NCBI GenBank assembly: GCA_050246595.1
Contig: JBFWVT010000016.1
Coordinates: forward strand, 12,572 to 76,571
Source: DATARH01 sp050246595
GTDB lineage: Bacteria; Pseudomonadota; Alphaproteobacteria; ATCC43930; CGMCC-115725
DNA: 64,000 nt
Reading direction: 5' to 3'
Positions within the stretch are counted from its first letter, which is position 1; the number at the start of each line of letters is the position of its first letter. A program made the translations under genes and the position numbers. Of the stretch, positions 63,765 through 64,000 are shown piece after piece. The notes under the pieces were generated by a model, which worked only from the letters and a program-made list of their open reading frames with translations, had not been told where the DNA came from and ran no database searches.

Positions 63765-64000
63765 GATCTCCGCCTGCTCAGAGTTCGCGCCGGATCGCCT
63801 TGGGGAGCGAGGGTGGGGGCGGGGGTCCGCGTTAAGGCTTGCCGCCTGAGACCCGCTCGGCGGGGCACATCCGAACCTTAGAGTGTGATCGGGTCTGGTT
63901 GAAACGGGATAGGGGTTCCCCGGCGCGGGGATCTCTGCGCAAGATGCTGGCTGGGGGGCGGAGGCCAGCACGCATGCCCAGACCCTATTCACAGGATTTG

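Overview
The window looks like a GC-rich alphaproteobacterial chromosome segment, probably Rhodospirillales-like, though the lineage is inferred only from gene style. The pointers are strong GC bias with long open shadow frames, a YlxR domain fused to an L7Ae-like domain, a PEP-CTERM protein of the EPxxWAM type, and many CoA, molybdenum-hydroxylase and ABC-uptake genes. It holds about 60 genes. I found no rRNA, tRNA or CRISPR array.

Layout. 1-3.0 kb: peptide-type ABC transporter parts around a Uma2 nuclease. 3.0-3.9 kb: a gene-poor stretch with two miniature inverted-repeat elements. 3.9-7.2 kb: a GMC oxidoreductase, two small secreted proteins and a MoaD-like protein. 7.4-11.2 kb: a three-subunit molybdenum hydroxylase. 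11.4-16.0 kb: a Crp/Fnr regulator, Bcp and GlnE. 16.0-19.3 kb: an AsmA/YhdP-like envelope protein. 19.4-25.0 kb: the rimP-nusA-ylxR-infB operon on the minus strand, with a terminator hairpin in its leader. 25.1-28.6 kb: an SDR, a cupin, a nucleotidyltransferase with a small partner, and a flavodoxin-fold reductase. 28.7-33.0 kb: a zinc alcohol dehydrogenase, a cupin, an AT-rich secreted protein and a two-subunit CoA transferase whose subunit genes are separated by a nuclease cassette. 33.0-36.8 kb: Ddl, a hydrolase and a membrane-anchored Mur ligase. 36.8-44.5 kb: mixed single genes (four-domain rhodanese, TauD-like dioxygenase, ABC binding protein, HIT, DUF1906, RNase HII, EF-hand protein). 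44.5-52.9 kb: carbon and CoA catabolism (DHDPS-like lyase with citrate-synthase-like enzyme, hydroxyacid dehydrogenase, fused CaiB transferase, DUF35, thiolase-like protein). 52.9-64 kb: DUF1328, an AT-rich orphan gene, a PEP-CTERM protein, RecQ, MarC, a lone molybdenum hydroxylase subunit, an ABC binding protein, ThiE and two secreted proteins.

The most striking non-coding structure is a repeat family built on AACGCAAAGGACGC. One full copy (31853-32310) has 40-bp inverted arms around a GxxExxY (PD-(D/E)XK) nuclease gene and sits between the two CoA-transferase subunit genes. Two gene-less copies lie between other co-directional genes at 29.8 and 51.6 kb. A second, unrelated structure is a 227-bp element (3687-3913) with 26-bp terminal inverted repeats and a perfect 8-bp target duplication.
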